Source of the DNA: Micromonosporaceae bacterium
GTDB lineage: Bacteria; Actinomycetota; Actinomycetes; Mycobacteriales; Micromonosporaceae
Reading direction: 5' to 3'
Assembly (NCBI GenBank): GCA_009377645.1
Contig: WHTQ01000004.1
Location: forward strand, 1 to 64,000
Length of the DNA: 64,000 bases
Below the pieces are notes generated by a model. That model had not been told where the DNA came from and made no database searches. It saw only the letters and a program-made list of their open reading frames with translations. Below are positions 49,257 through 58,671 of this stretch, in pieces (position 1 is the stretch's first letter; every line of letters begins with the position of its first letter). Made by a program: the position numbers and the translations under genes.

Positions 49257-50573
49257 GTGGACGGTCGGTCGGACGTCGTGATCGATCTCGGGGCACCGGA
49301 ACCGGGCCGGCCCGGCGCCAAGCAGCGGCTGCGCGGGTGGTGGTGGCGGCGCCGCCGGGTGGTGCTCCCGAGCCTGGCCGGCGGGCTGGTCCTGGCCCTC
49401 GTGTCCGGCTCGGCGGCACCGCTGCCGGACCGGGTGAGCATCCCGCTGCCGACCGGCGACGACAGCAGGTTCGACATTATCGGGAACCTGGCGTTCGTGG
49501 CCGAGTCACGGACCCGGTGGGGCGCCTACGACCTGGCCACCGGAGCCCGCCGGTGGTCGCTGGAGCGGCCGGACGCGGACCGGGTCGGCCTGGTCGCCAT
49601 CGGCGGCGTGCTGGTCGACCACCGGTCCGGGTTCGGTCGCGGGCTGGACCCGGACACCGGGGACGGGCTCTGGTCCGGCGCCGCCCAGGACCGGGCCGGG
49701 TCCAGCTCCTGGTCGATCTTCCAGGCGGTCGCCGGGGCCGGTGTCGGGGTGGTCACCGGACACCACTGGTCCACTCCGGACGGCCTGGCGCACCGGTTCT
49801 ACGGCGTCGACCTGGTCACCGGGCAGGTGCGCTGGGAAGCGGTGCCGGACGCGGCGGTGCGGGTGCGGCTGGTGGGCCAGCCGCCGCTGGTGGTCAGCGT
49901 CGCGACCGACGGGTGGGTACAGCTGCGCTCGCTGCGGACCGGGGCGGTGCGCGCCGGCCGCCGGCTGCCGGCCGGGACCGGGGACCAGCTGACCGTCGCC
50001 GGCGACCGGCTGGTGCTGGCTACCGAGGGACCGGCCGGGATGGTGCTGCGCGGGTACCCGCTGGGTACGCTCGCGGACGGCTGGGAACGGGTGGTGCCGC
50101 CACCACCGACCGGTGGGCGGTGGCAGCCGGTGCAGCGGTGCGGGTCGATGGTGTGCGTCGGCGCTCTGGACCGGGTGGTGGTCGACCCGATGACCGGGCG
50201 GGTGGCGTGGACGATCGATGCCGGACGGCGGCGGCTGGTGCAGCCGGTCGGGGACCGGTTCCTGGCCTTCGACCGGCGGGGCGAGCTGAGCGGGCTGCTG
50301 GACGCCCGGACCGGCCGGCTGATCCGGTCGCTGGCTGGCTGGCGGGCGGCGTTGCCGGGGGAGGCGGCGGGTCCTGGAGCGGCCCGGGACCGGCTGGTGC
50401 TGACCCGTCCCGCCCCGGGCCCGCGTACCCGGGTGGTGGCGCTCGACCTGACCAGCGCGACCCTCGCCGACCTGGGCGAGCTGCCGGGGCGGCCGGAGCG
50501 CTGCCAGCCCTACGACGGTGGCCTGGTCTGCCAGCAGCATGACCGGCTCTGGGTGTGGAGCCTGCCGCGCTGA
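49257..50573 (+). CDS. Membrane-anchored PQQ-like beta-propeller protein
   Basis: 438 residues. A basic stretch (RLRGWWWRRRRV) and one helix (VLPSLAGGLVLALVSGSAAPL, about 36-56) place the rest outside the membrane. Blades: AFVAESRTRWGAYDLATGARRWSLERPDADRVGLVAIGGVLVD, FYGVDLVTGQVRWEAVPD, LVLATEGPAGMVLRGYPLG, VVVDPMTGRVAWTIDAG, LSGLLDARTGRLIRSLAG. No PQQ-enzyme active-site residues identified; likely a binding or assembly protein. 16 bp after the aldo/keto reductase gene. Confidence 0.65.
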   Translation: MDGRSDVVIDLGAPEPGRPGAKQRLRGWWWRRRRVVLPSLAGGLVLALVSGSAAPLPDRVSIPLPTGDDSRFDIIGNLAFVAESRTRWGAYDLATGARRWSLERPDADRVGLVAIGGVLVDHRSGFGRGLDPDTGDGLWSGAAQDRAGSSSWSIFQAVAGAGVGVVTGHHWSTPDGLAHRFYGVDLVTGQVRWEAVPDAAVRVRLVGQPPLVVSVATDGWVQLRSLRTGAVRAGRRLPAGTGDQLTVAGDRLVLATEGPAGMVLRGYPLGTLADGWERVVPPPPTGGRWQPVQRCGSMVCVGALDRVVVDPMTGRVAWTIDAGRRRLVQPVGDRFLAFDRRGELSGLLDARTGRLIRSLAGWRAALPGEAAGPGAARDRLVLTRPAPGPRTRVVALDLTSATLADLGELPGRPERCQPYDGGLVCQQHDRLWVWSLPR

Positions 50574-50598
50574 CCCGGACGGGCGCTAGGTTGGGCGG

Positions 50599-51291
50599 AT
50601 GCGGGTGCTGGTCGTGGAGGACGAGCGCAACCTCGCGGACGCGATCGCGCGCGGGCTGCGCCGGCAGGGGATGGCGGTGGACGTCGCGTACGACGGCGAC
50701 ACCGGTCATGAAATGTCGTACGTGACCCGGTATGACGTGGTGGTGCTGGACCGGGACCTGCCCGGGGTGCACGGTGACCAGATCTGCGCCGACCTGGCCG
50801 CCTCCGGGGCGCTCACCCGGGTGCTGATGCTCACCGCGTCGGCCAGCGTGGACGACCGGGTGGAGGGGCTGCAGCTGGGCGCGGACGACTACCTGCCCAA
50901 GCCGTTCGCCTTCAACGAGCTGGCGGCCCGGGTCCGCGCGCTGGGGCGGCGGGCCACCCCAGCGGCGCCGCCGGTGTTCGAGGTCGCCGGGCTGGTGCTC
51001 GACCCGGCCAAGCGCTCGGTGACCCGGGGCGGTGTCCCGGTCGACCTGACCCGGAAGGAGTTCGGCGTGCTGGAGGCGCTGCTGTCCGCCCGCGGGGCGG
51101 TGGTGTCCAGTGAGGAGCTGCTGGAGCGGGTCTGGGACGCGAACGCGGATCCGTTCACCACGACGGTACGGGTGACGGTGCGCTCGCTGCGTCGCAAGCT
51201 CGGCGACCCGCCGCTGATCGAGACCGTGGTCGGCTCCGGCTACCGGGTCCCGGTGCCGGAGGCAGACGAGCCGGCCGACGACTCGCCGTGA
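50599..51291 (+). CDS. OmpR family response regulator (second system)
   Basis: 230 residues; TAGGTT is 6 nt before ATG 50599 (leaderless). Receiver MRVLVVEDERNLADAIARGLRRQG with phospho-Asp 51 in VVVLDRDLPG and Lys in YLPKPF; winged helix VDLTRKEFGVLEALLSARGAVVSSEELLERVWD and TVRVTVRSLRRKLGDPPLIETVVGSGYRV. The stop overlaps the kinase GTG start (GTGA). Similar in layout to actinobacterial CutR/VanR-like pairs. Confidence 0.92.
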   Translation: MRVLVVEDERNLADAIARGLRRQGMAVDVAYDGDTGHEMSYVTRYDVVVLDRDLPGVHGDQICADLAASGALTRVLMLTASASVDDRVEGLQLGADDYLPKPFAFNELAARVRALGRRATPAAPPVFEVAGLVLDPAKRSVTRGGVPVDLTRKEFGVLEALLSARGAVVSSEELLERVWDANADPFTTTVRVTVRSLRRKLGDPPLIETVVGSGYRVPVPEADEPADDSP

Positions 51292-52388
51292 CCGTCTACC
51301 GGACCGGCCGTCCCCGGCTGCGGCCCACGCTGCGGCTGCGGCTGGCCCTGCTCAACGGGGGTCTGCTGGTCGGGCTCGGGACGGTGCTGATCGCGCTGGA
51401 CTGGCTGCTGTGGGGCGGCTCGGCCCCGCTGGCCGGCTACGGCGCGTTGACCATGCTGGCGGTCGTCGCGGTCGGCGTGGCCGGGGCGTGGGTGCTGGCC
51501 GGGCGGGCGCTGCGGCGGCTGCACCAGGTCACCGCGACCGCCCGGCGGCTCGGGGAGGAGACGCTGGACCAGCGGATCCGGTACGAGGGCGCGAACGACG
51601 AGGTGGCCGAGCTGGCCGGCACCTTCGACGCGATGCTGGACCGGCTGGCCGAGGCGTTCGAGGCGCAGAAGCGGTTCGTCGCCAACGCCTCGCACGAGCT
51701 GCGGACTCCGCTGGCGGTGATGCGCACCGAGGTGGACGTGACGCTGGACGACCCGGAGGCGGACCTGGCGGAGTACCGGCGGATGGCCCGGGTGGTCCGC
51801 GACGCTTCCGAGCGGGCGAACACGCTGGTCGACGCGTTGCTGGTGCTGGCCCGCAGCGAGGCCCAGTCTGGCCGGCGGCTGGTCCGCAAGGTCGCCGCCG
51901 ACCTGGCCGCCGGTGCCGCGGCGGCGGCGACCGCGGCCGAGAAGGAGGCCGGCCGGCTCAGCCTGCAGGTGACCCGCCGGCTCGACCCGGCGCCGGTGGT
52001 CGGCGACCCGAGCCTGCTGGAGCGGCTGGCCGGCAACCTGGTCGAGAACGCGGTGCGCTACAACCACCTGCACGGACAGCTCTGGGTCACCACCTCGACC
52101 CACGGCGGGCAGGCCCGGCTGGTGGTGTCGAACACCGGGTTCGAAGTGGACCCGGCGGACGTACCGGGCCTGTTCGAGCCGTTCCGCCGGGGCGGGCGGG
52201 ACCGCACCGGGGTGCGCGGCGCCGGGCTTGGTCTGGCGATCGTCCGGGCGGTCTGCGACGCGCACGGCGGCTCGGTGACCGCCCGGGCGCGCTCCGGCGG
52301 TGGGCTGGAGGTCACGGTCAGCCTGCCGGCCGCCGAGACCACGCCGGTGCTGGCCGGCACCGCCGCCGTCCGCCCGGTCGAGGGCTAA
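51288..52388 (+). CDS. Two-component sensor histidine kinase (second system)
   Basis: 366 residues. Two close membrane helices (about 19-41 and 49-71) with almost no extracellular loop, HAMP (LRRLHQVTATARRLGEETLDQRIRYEGANDEVAELAGTFDAMLDRL), H-box FVANASHELRTPLAVMRTEVDV, N-box LAGNLVENAVRYNH, G-boxes VSNTGFEVDP and GAGLGLAIVRAVCDAHGGS. The short sensor region suggests it detects a membrane-linked signal or partner. Overlaps its regulator by 4 bp. Confidence 0.92.
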   Translation: MTVYRTGRPRLRPTLRLRLALLNGGLLVGLGTVLIALDWLLWGGSAPLAGYGALTMLAVVAVGVAGAWVLAGRALRRLHQVTATARRLGEETLDQRIRYEGANDEVAELAGTFDAMLDRLAEAFEAQKRFVANASHELRTPLAVMRTEVDVTLDDPEADLAEYRRMARVVRDASERANTLVDALLVLARSEAQSGRRLVRKVAADLAAGAAAAATAAEKEAGRLSLQVTRRLDPAPVVGDPSLLERLAGNLVENAVRYNHLHGQLWVTTSTHGGQARLVVSNTGFEVDPADVPGLFEPFRRGGRDRTGVRGAGLGLAIVRAVCDAHGGSVTARARSGGGLEVTVSLPAAETTPVLAGTAAVRPVEG

Positions 52389-52481
52389 GTCTCGCTCAAG
52401 TGGTGCCCGGACTCCGGGAGGCACTGGCGGCCACGAAGTACTGTGCGAGCACGCGCGCGTGTGGAGGGAGGGGCTCCGCGG

Positions 52482-53825
52482 ATGTCGTTCCAGGACGAGC
52501 TGGAGCCGAAGGTCGCCGAGATCGACCGGCTGGCGAGGGAGATGTACGACCTCTACCTCGGGGTCTTCGGGCTCAAGGGTGGCGAGGACGGCCAGCTGGT
52601 GGAGGACCCGGACGAGTTCGCGGCGGTCGCGGACTTCAGCATGGAGGAGGAGCAGGAGAAGTACGCCGAGTTCCTATCGTTCCTGGACGACGTGAAGGCC
52701 CGGTTCGAGAAGTACTACGACCTCGACCCGCTCGACCTCACGATCCTGACCTACAGCCTGGGCGGGCATGGCGGCGGGGCGGTCGCCAGCCCGGTGCCGA
52801 GCACCGTCCACGGCCGGATCCAGTACGCCGACGACACCTGGATGCGCCCGGTGCTGGAGATGATCACCGAGGAGGACTGGTCGGGCGGCGCCGCACTGAC
52901 GTTCCGGGACGACTTCGTCGCCCCGTTCCACCGGGCGGCGCTGCAGCAGATGGCGTGCACCAGCATCCTCGCGATGGGCGCGCAGGCGTTCCACGACGCG
53001 GTGACCAGCATCCAGGACGACCTGCTGGAGATCGCCGACGCCGGGATCGCCCGGCTCAGCGGAGACTACGGTGGTGGCGGCAGCGGGGGGTTCTTCACCG
53101 TCGTGTCCTTCATCGCCGGGGCGGTCGGCCTGTTCCTGCCGACCGGCGCCTCGCAGGTCGCGGGCGTCATCTCGCTCGGGTCCGGGGTCGCCTCGGTGTT
53201 CGCGGGCATCGACGACTCGGACGAGCGGCGGGAGTGGACGATCAGCGGCGTCAACGCCCCGATGATCCTGGAGTCGATCTGGGACAACCTGCTTGAGCTG
53301 GACGAGATCATTGCCGGCAAGGACGAGCAGATGGCCGACGGGCTGGAGCAGGACCTGGACAGCCCGACCGCCTTCTCGAGCGCCGACCTCCGGCTGCCGG
53401 AGCCGACCGGCCTCGACTCGGACGGGTTCGGGGACCTGACGGTCGACACGGTGGTGGCCGGCGTCCCGATCTCCGAGAACAAGGTGGTCGTGTCGATCGT
53501 CTCGCTCTACGAGGCCGGCTACCGCAACCTGCCGTACGCGGCCTACCAGTACGAGCAGGCGGTCGCGGAGCTGGTCGAGCCGCTGCCCGGCACCCTCTCC
53601 CGGCACTTCTACCGGTCGAGGCTGGCCTTCCAGCTGGCCCGGGCGCGGCTGCGGGTGGCGGTGAGCGGCATCCGCTGGCACCTGACCAACTCCGGCGAGG
53701 CGCTGGTGCAGATCGCCACCGACTACGAGCTGACCGACGAGCGGGGCGCCGAGGTGTTGCGGCAGATCGGGGAGATCCACCCGCCGATCCTGTCGGACCC
53801 GGTGGGGCCGGGGGGGTACTACTGA
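52482..53825 (+). CDS. Unknown helical protein with central membrane segment and C-terminal YxxxD motif
   Basis: 447 residues from ATG 52482 (GGAGGGAGGGG upstream). N-terminal helical part (FQDELEPKVAEIDRLAREMYDLYLGV), a Gly-rich loop (GDYGGGGSGGFF) leading to a hydrophobic stretch of about 40 residues (VVSFIAGAVGLFLPTGASQVAGVISLGSGVASVFAG), and a C-terminal helical domain ending IRWHLTNSGEALVQIATDYELTDERGAEVLRQIGE. The last part resembles a WXG100-type helix with the YxxxD/E signal used by type VII secretion, so an ESX-exported protein is possible. No ESX machinery in the window; family not recognised. Confidence 0.5.
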   Translation: MSFQDELEPKVAEIDRLAREMYDLYLGVFGLKGGEDGQLVEDPDEFAAVADFSMEEEQEKYAEFLSFLDDVKARFEKYYDLDPLDLTILTYSLGGHGGGAVASPVPSTVHGRIQYADDTWMRPVLEMITEEDWSGGAALTFRDDFVAPFHRAALQQMACTSILAMGAQAFHDAVTSIQDDLLEIADAGIARLSGDYGGGGSGGFFTVVSFIAGAVGLFLPTGASQVAGVISLGSGVASVFAGIDDSDERREWTISGVNAPMILESIWDNLLELDEIIAGKDEQMADGLEQDLDSPTAFSSADLRLPEPTGLDSDGFGDLTVDTVVAGVPISENKVVVSIVSLYEAGYRNLPYAAYQYEQAVAELVEPLPGTLSRHFYRSRLAFQLARARLRVAVSGIRWHLTNSGEALVQIATDYELTDERGAEVLRQIGEIHPPILSDPVGPGGYY

Positions 53826-53837
53826 CAGGCGGCGGGG

Positions 53838-55895
53838 TCAGGCGGGCGGGCCGAACCGGGCACCGGTGACCCGCTCGGCGACCCCGGACTGGTCCAGGTA
53901 GGGGGTGATCCCGCCCAGGTGGAACGGCCAGCCCGCCCCGAGGATCAGGCACAGGTCGAGGTCGCGCCGGTCGGCGACCACCCGCTCGTCGAGCATCCGA
54001 GCGATCTCGTCCGCGAGCGCCGCCAGCGCCCGATCCCGCACCTGGTCGCCGGTCAGCGGTGAGTCGCCGGTCTTCAGCAGCGCCACCAGCTCCGGGTCCA
54101 GCTCACCCTCCTCGGTGAGCAGCGTGCGCTGCCCGGACTCCGCGATCCGGCCCAGGTTCTCGCTGACCCCGAACCGGTCCGGGAACGCGTCGTGCAGGAT
54201 CTGGGCGATGTGGTGGGTGACCGGGGCGCCGACCAGGTTCAGCAGCGCCAGCGGCCGCATCGGCAGCCCCAGCGGGTCCAGCGCCGAGTCGGCAACCGCC
54301 ACCGGGGTGCCGGCGTCGATCGCCGCGAACACCTCGCTCAGGAACCGGAACAGCAGCCGGTTCACCACGAACGCCGGCGCGTCGGCCACCAGCACGCAGG
54401 ACTTCTTCAGCTGCTTGCCGACCGCGAACGCGGTGGCCAGGGTCGGGTCGTCGGTGCACTCCGCCCGCACCACCTCGACCAGCGGCATCACCGCCACCGG
54501 GTTGAAGAAGTGCAGCCCGACCACCCGCTCCGGGTGCGCCAGACCAGCCGCCATCGCGGTCACCGACAGCGAGGAGGTGTTGGTGGCCAGCACGCACTGC
54601 GGCCCGACGACCTGCTCCAGCTCCGCGAACACCCGCTGCTTGACGACCAGGTCCTCGAAGACCGCCTCGATGACCAGGTCGGCGTCGGCGAAGCCGGCCG
54701 CCTTGTCGGTGCTACCCGTGACGAGAGCGCGGACCTTGGCCGCCTTGCCTTCGCTGAGCCGACCCTTGCCGGCCAGCTTCTCGACCTCCTTGTGTACATA
54801 GGAGACCCCGGCGTCCACCCGCGGCTGGTCCAGGTCGGTGAGCACCACCGGCACCTCCAGCCGGCGGGCGAACAGCAGCGCCAGCTGGGAGGCCATCAGG
54901 CCGGCCCCGACGATGCCGACCTTGCCGACCTCCCGGGCCAGCCCGGCGTCCGGAGCACCGGCCGGCCGCTTCGCCCGCCGCTGCACCAGGTCGAACGCGT
55001 ACAGCCCGTTCCGGAGCTGGTCGCCGAGCAGCAGCTCGGCCAGCGCCTCCTGCTCGGCCGCCGCCGCCTCGGACAGCGGTGCGTCCTTCGCCAGGGCCAG
55101 CAGGTCCAGCGCCCGGTACGCGGACCGGACCGCACCGTGCAGCCGCTGGTCGAGCTGCTGCCGGGCGAAGAACAGCACGCCCTCCCACAGCTCCCGGTCG
55201 ACCTCCGGCCGGTCCACAGTGACCTCCCCGCGGACCACCCCCGCGGCCCATTCCAGCGAACGCTCCAGGAAGTCGGCCGGCTCCAGCAGCAGGTCGACCA
55301 GGCCCAGCTCGGCGGCCTGCTCCGGGCGCAGCATCCGGTTCTGCTGCAACGGGTTCTGGATGATGACCTGGGCCGCGGCGGCGATCCCGACCAGGTTCGG
55401 CAGCAGCCAGGTGCCACCCCACGCCGGCACCAGCCCGAGCATCACCTCCGGCAGCGCCAGCGCCCGGGCCCCGCCGGACAGGGTGCGGTAGTGGCAGTGC
55501 AGCGCCAGCTCCAGCCCGCCGCCCATCGCCGCCCCGTTGACGAACCCGAACGTCGGCACCGGCGCGTCCCGCAGCATCCCGAACACCTGGTGCCCGCGCC
55601 GGCCCAGCTCCCGCGCCTGCTCCGGGTCGCGTACCGCGGGCATGCCGGTGAGGTCCGCGCCGACGCTGAACACGTATGGCTTGCCGGTGACCGCCAGGAA
55701 CGCCGGCTCGGCCGCCAGCGCCTCGGTGACCGCCTGCTCCAGACTGGCCAGCCCGGCCGGCCCGAACGTGTTCGGCTTGCGGTGGTCGTGCCCGTTGTCC
55801 AGTGTGATCAGTGCGGCCGGGCGGTCCAGCCCGGGCACCGGCACCATCCGCAGCAGCGACCGGGTGACCACCTCGTCCGGGTACGCAGTGCTCAT
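53838..55895 (-). CDS. fadB: Fatty-acid oxidation enzyme: enoyl-CoA hydratase / 3-hydroxyacyl-CoA dehydrogenase
   Basis: 685 residues from ATG 55895, overlapping the fadA stop (ATGA). Crotonase domain first: FLAVTGKPYVFSVGADLTGM (oxyanion hole), NGAAMGGGLELALHCHYR and LPEVMLGLVPAWGGTWLLP (catalytic Glu pair). Then the NAD-binding domain KVGIVGAGLMASQLALLFARR, TNTSSLS, GLHFFNPVAVMPLVEVV with the catalytic His, and DAPAFVVNRLLFRFLSEVFA. It hydrates and oxidises enoyl-CoA in beta-oxidation. In the NAD motif GxGxMG the third Gly is Ala, which may be tolerated. Confidence 0.92.
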   Translation of the reverse strand: MSTAYPDEVVTRSLLRMVPVPGLDRPAALITLDNGHDHRKPNTFGPAGLASLEQAVTEALAAEPAFLAVTGKPYVFSVGADLTGMPAVRDPEQARELGRRGHQVFGMLRDAPVPTFGFVNGAAMGGGLELALHCHYRTLSGGARALALPEVMLGLVPAWGGTWLLPNLVGIAAAAQVIIQNPLQQNRMLRPEQAAELGLVDLLLEPADFLERSLEWAAGVVRGEVTVDRPEVDRELWEGVLFFARQQLDQRLHGAVRSAYRALDLLALAKDAPLSEAAAAEQEALAELLLGDQLRNGLYAFDLVQRRAKRPAGAPDAGLAREVGKVGIVGAGLMASQLALLFARRLEVPVVLTDLDQPRVDAGVSYVHKEVEKLAGKGRLSEGKAAKVRALVTGSTDKAAGFADADLVIEAVFEDLVVKQRVFAELEQVVGPQCVLATNTSSLSVTAMAAGLAHPERVVGLHFFNPVAVMPLVEVVRAECTDDPTLATAFAVGKQLKKSCVLVADAPAFVVNRLLFRFLSEVFAAIDAGTPVAVADSALDPLGLPMRPLALLNLVGAPVTHHIAQILHDAFPDRFGVSENLGRIAESGQRTLLTEEGELDPELVALLKTGDSPLTGDQVRDRALAALADEIARMLDERVVADRRDLDLCLILGAGWPFHLGGITPYLDQSGVAERVTGARFGPPA

Positions 55896-57085
55896 CGTGC
55901 TCCTTCCCAGTGGGGGTTCTCCCAGATCACGGTGCCGCCCATCCCGATCCCGACGCACATCGCGGTCAGCCCATACCGCACCTGCGGCGCCTCGGCGAAC
56001 TGCCGGGCGAGCTGGGTCATCAGCCGCACCCCGGAGGCGGCCAGCGGGTGCCCGACCGCGATCGCGCCGCCCCACGGGTTCACGCGCGGGTCGTCGTCGG
56101 TGATCCCGAAGTGATCCAGGAACGCCAGCACCTGCACCGCGAACGCCTCGTTCAGCTCGAACCGCCCGATCTCCTCGATGGACAGCCCGGCCAGCCGGAG
56201 CGCGCGCTCGGTGGACGGGATCGGACCGAGCCCCATCACCTCCGGCGCCACCCCGGCGAACGCGTACGACACCAGCCGCATCGCCGCCGCCAGCCCCAGC
56301 TCGGCGGCGGTGTCGGCGGCCGCGAGCACGGCGGCGGTGGCCCCGTCGGTCAGCCCGGCCGCGTTGCCGGCGGTCACCTTCCCGTGCGGGCGGAACGGGG
56401 TCCGCAGCCCGGCTAGCGCCGCCAGCGACGTCTCCCGGGGTGCCTCGTCGACGGTCGCCAGCCCCCAGGCGCCCGCCTCGTCCCGGACCGCCACCGACAC
56501 CAGGTCCGGCTGGAGCTTCCCGTCCGCGTACGCCTTGGCGGTCTTCTCCTGCGAGGCCAGCGCGAACGCGTCCGCCCGCTCCCGGGTGACCGCAGGCCAC
56601 CGGTCGTGCAGGTTCTCGGCGGTGGCGCCCATCACCAGCGCGGACGGGTCGACCAGCTGCTCGGCCAGGATCCGCGGGTTCGGGTCCACGCCCTCGCCCA
56701 TCGGGTGCCGGCCCATGTGCTCCACCCCGCCGGCGATCGCCAGGTCGGTCGCGCCGACCGCGATCCCGGCGCCGAGCGTGGTGACCGCGGTCATCGCCCC
56801 GGCGCACATCCGGTCGACCGCGTAGCCAGGCACGGTGGCCGGCAGTCCGGCCAGCAGCGCGGCGGTGCGGCCGATGGTCAGGCCCTGGTCGCCGGTCTGG
56901 GTGGTGGCGGCCACCGCCACGTCGTCGACCCGCTCCGGCGGCAGGGTCGGGTTGCGGCGCAGCAGCTCCCGGATGCAGCGGATCACGAGATCGTCCGCGC
57001 GGGTGCTCGCGTACACCCCGTTGGCCTTGCCGAACGGGGTGCGGACGCCGTCGACGAACACGACTTCTCTGACTGCTCGGGCCAC
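55892..57085 (-). CDS. fadA: Acetyl-CoA acyltransferase (thiolase)
   Basis: 397 residues from GTG 57085 (GAGGAGGAG upstream). Opens REVVFVDGVRTPFGKANGVYA; nucleophile in YAVDRMCAGAMTAVTTLGAGI (Cys about 90), then GGVEHMGRHPMGEG, VTAGNAAGLTDGATAAVL, FELNEAFAVQVLAFL, NPWGGAIAVGHPLAASGVRLMTQL (His) and LTAMCVGIGMGGTVIWE (second Cys). It releases acetyl-CoA in the last step of beta-oxidation and is coupled to fadB. Confidence 0.95.
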   Translation of the reverse strand: MARAVREVVFVDGVRTPFGKANGVYASTRADDLVIRCIRELLRRNPTLPPERVDDVAVAATTQTGDQGLTIGRTAALLAGLPATVPGYAVDRMCAGAMTAVTTLGAGIAVGATDLAIAGGVEHMGRHPMGEGVDPNPRILAEQLVDPSALVMGATAENLHDRWPAVTRERADAFALASQEKTAKAYADGKLQPDLVSVAVRDEAGAWGLATVDEAPRETSLAALAGLRTPFRPHGKVTAGNAAGLTDGATAAVLAAADTAAELGLAAAMRLVSYAFAGVAPEVMGLGPIPSTERALRLAGLSIEEIGRFELNEAFAVQVLAFLDHFGITDDDPRVNPWGGAIAVGHPLAASGVRLMTQLARQFAEAPQVRYGLTAMCVGIGMGGTVIWENPHWEGAR

Positions 57086-57119
57086 GGCACTCCTCCTCGG
57101 GTCGACCGCCAAGCTGATG

Positions 57120-58622
57120 CTACCCGGCGGTAACTTGTGCCGTCTCGATAGGTGGCCCGTCGACCGCGCAGTGGACCTTCCGGTCCAGGGCGGAGGCCGG
57201 GCAGCCGGGCACCCCGGGCGCCAGCTCGTTGCGCACCAGCGCGGCCGCCAGCAGCCCACCCACCGCCACCACCACGGCAGTGATGATCATCGCGGTCTGG
57301 AACCCGTCGGCGAACCGGACCGGGTCCTGGTAGCTGGCCCCGGTGATCCCGGCCGCCACCGGCAGCATCGCCACCGCCAGCAGCCCGGCGCCGCGGGACA
57401 GCGCGTTGTTGACTGCCGAGGCGACCCCGCTGTGCCGGTCCGGGACCCCGGCCAGCACGGTCGCGGTCAGCGGCGCCACAGTCAGCGTCAGCCCGGCCCC
57501 GAAGACCAGCATCGCCGGCAGGACGGTGGTCCAGTACGAGCCGTCCGGGGTGAGCCGCAGCAGCAGCAGCATCCCGCCGGCCATCACCAGTGGACCGACG
57601 GTCATCGGCCAGCGGGGCCCGATCCGCTCCGCCAGGTGCCCGGCCCGGGCCGAGAACACCAGCATCAGCGCGGTCACCGGCAGCAGCGCGGCGCCGGCGC
57701 CGATCGCCGAGTAGCCCGACACCTGCTGCAGGTAGATCACCACCAGGAACATCATTCCGCTCAATGCCGCGTACACCGCCAGCGTGGCGGCGTTGGCCGC
57801 GGTGAACTGGCGGCTGCGGAACAGGCTCAGCGGCACCATCGGGTGCCGGCTGCGCGCCTGCACCGCCACGAACCCGGCCAGCGCCGCCACCCCGGCCGCC
57901 AGCAGCGCCACCTGCCCGAAACCGAACCCCGCGTCGCCGGCGCTGATCAGGCCCCAGGACAGGCTGCCCAGGCCGGCGGCGACCAGCACCGCTCCGGGCA
58001 CGTCGAAGCCGCGCGGCGCCTCCGCGTCCCGGCTCTCTGGCACATGCCGGGCGACCACCGCCACTACCACCGCCGCCAGCGGCAGGTTGACCAAGAAGAT
58101 CCACCGCCAGGACAGCGCGTCGATCAGCCACCCGCCGAACAGCGGGCCGACCGCGGCGGCCAGCCCGGACAGGCCGGACCAGGCGCCGATCGCCCGAGCC
58201 CGGTCGCCGCGCGCGAACGAGGCCTGCAGGATCGCCAGGCTGCCCGGCGTCAGCAGCGCCCCGCCCACCCCCTGCAGGCCGCGGGTCAGCGCCAGCAGCT
58301 CACCGGTCGGGGCCACCGCGCACAACAGCGAGGCGAGGGCGAACCAGACCACCCCGAGCTGGTAGATCCGGCGCCGGCCGAACCGGTCGGCCAGCGCCCC
58401 GCCCAGCGGGATCAGCGCCGCCAGCGCCAGCGTGTACGCGTTCAGCACCCACTGCAGCCCGCCGATCTCGGTGCCCAGGTCGGTGCCGATCGCCGGCAGC
58501 GCGACGTTGACCGTGGTCGCGTCCAGGAACGCCAGGCCGGAGCCGGTGACGGTGGCCAGTAGCACCCAGCGGGCTTCCGGCGTCCCCCAGGTGATCGGGC
58601 CACTGCTCGGTTCGGTACGCAT
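57120..58622 (-). CDS. DHA2 family (EmrB/QacA) multidrug MFS transporter
   Basis: 500 residues from ATG 58622, fourteen membrane helices. Motifs: GLAFLDATTVNVALPAIGTDLG (motif D1), GALADRFGRRRIYQLG (motif A), LTRGLQGVGGALLTPGSLAIL (motif B), WSGLSGLAAAVGPLFGGWLID (motif C), WRWIFLVNLPLA. Proton-driven drug efflux is the usual role. Divergent from mscL. No regulator adjoins it directly. Confidence 0.9.
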   Translation of the reverse strand: MRTEPSSGPITWGTPEARWVLLATVTGSGLAFLDATTVNVALPAIGTDLGTEIGGLQWVLNAYTLALAALIPLGGALADRFGRRRIYQLGVVWFALASLLCAVAPTGELLALTRGLQGVGGALLTPGSLAILQASFARGDRARAIGAWSGLSGLAAAVGPLFGGWLIDALSWRWIFLVNLPLAAVVVAVVARHVPESRDAEAPRGFDVPGAVLVAAGLGSLSWGLISAGDAGFGFGQVALLAAGVAALAGFVAVQARSRHPMVPLSLFRSRQFTAANAATLAVYAALSGMMFLVVIYLQQVSGYSAIGAGAALLPVTALMLVFSARAGHLAERIGPRWPMTVGPLVMAGGMLLLLRLTPDGSYWTTVLPAMLVFGAGLTLTVAPLTATVLAGVPDRHSGVASAVNNALSRGAGLLAVAMLPVAAGITGASYQDPVRFADGFQTAMIITAVVVAVGGLLAAALVRNELAPGVPGCPASALDRKVHCAVDGPPIETAQVTAG

Positions 58623-58671
58623 GCGGTCTACCCTCTCACCACCGACGGACATGTGAGGTGAGGGAGCGGAG

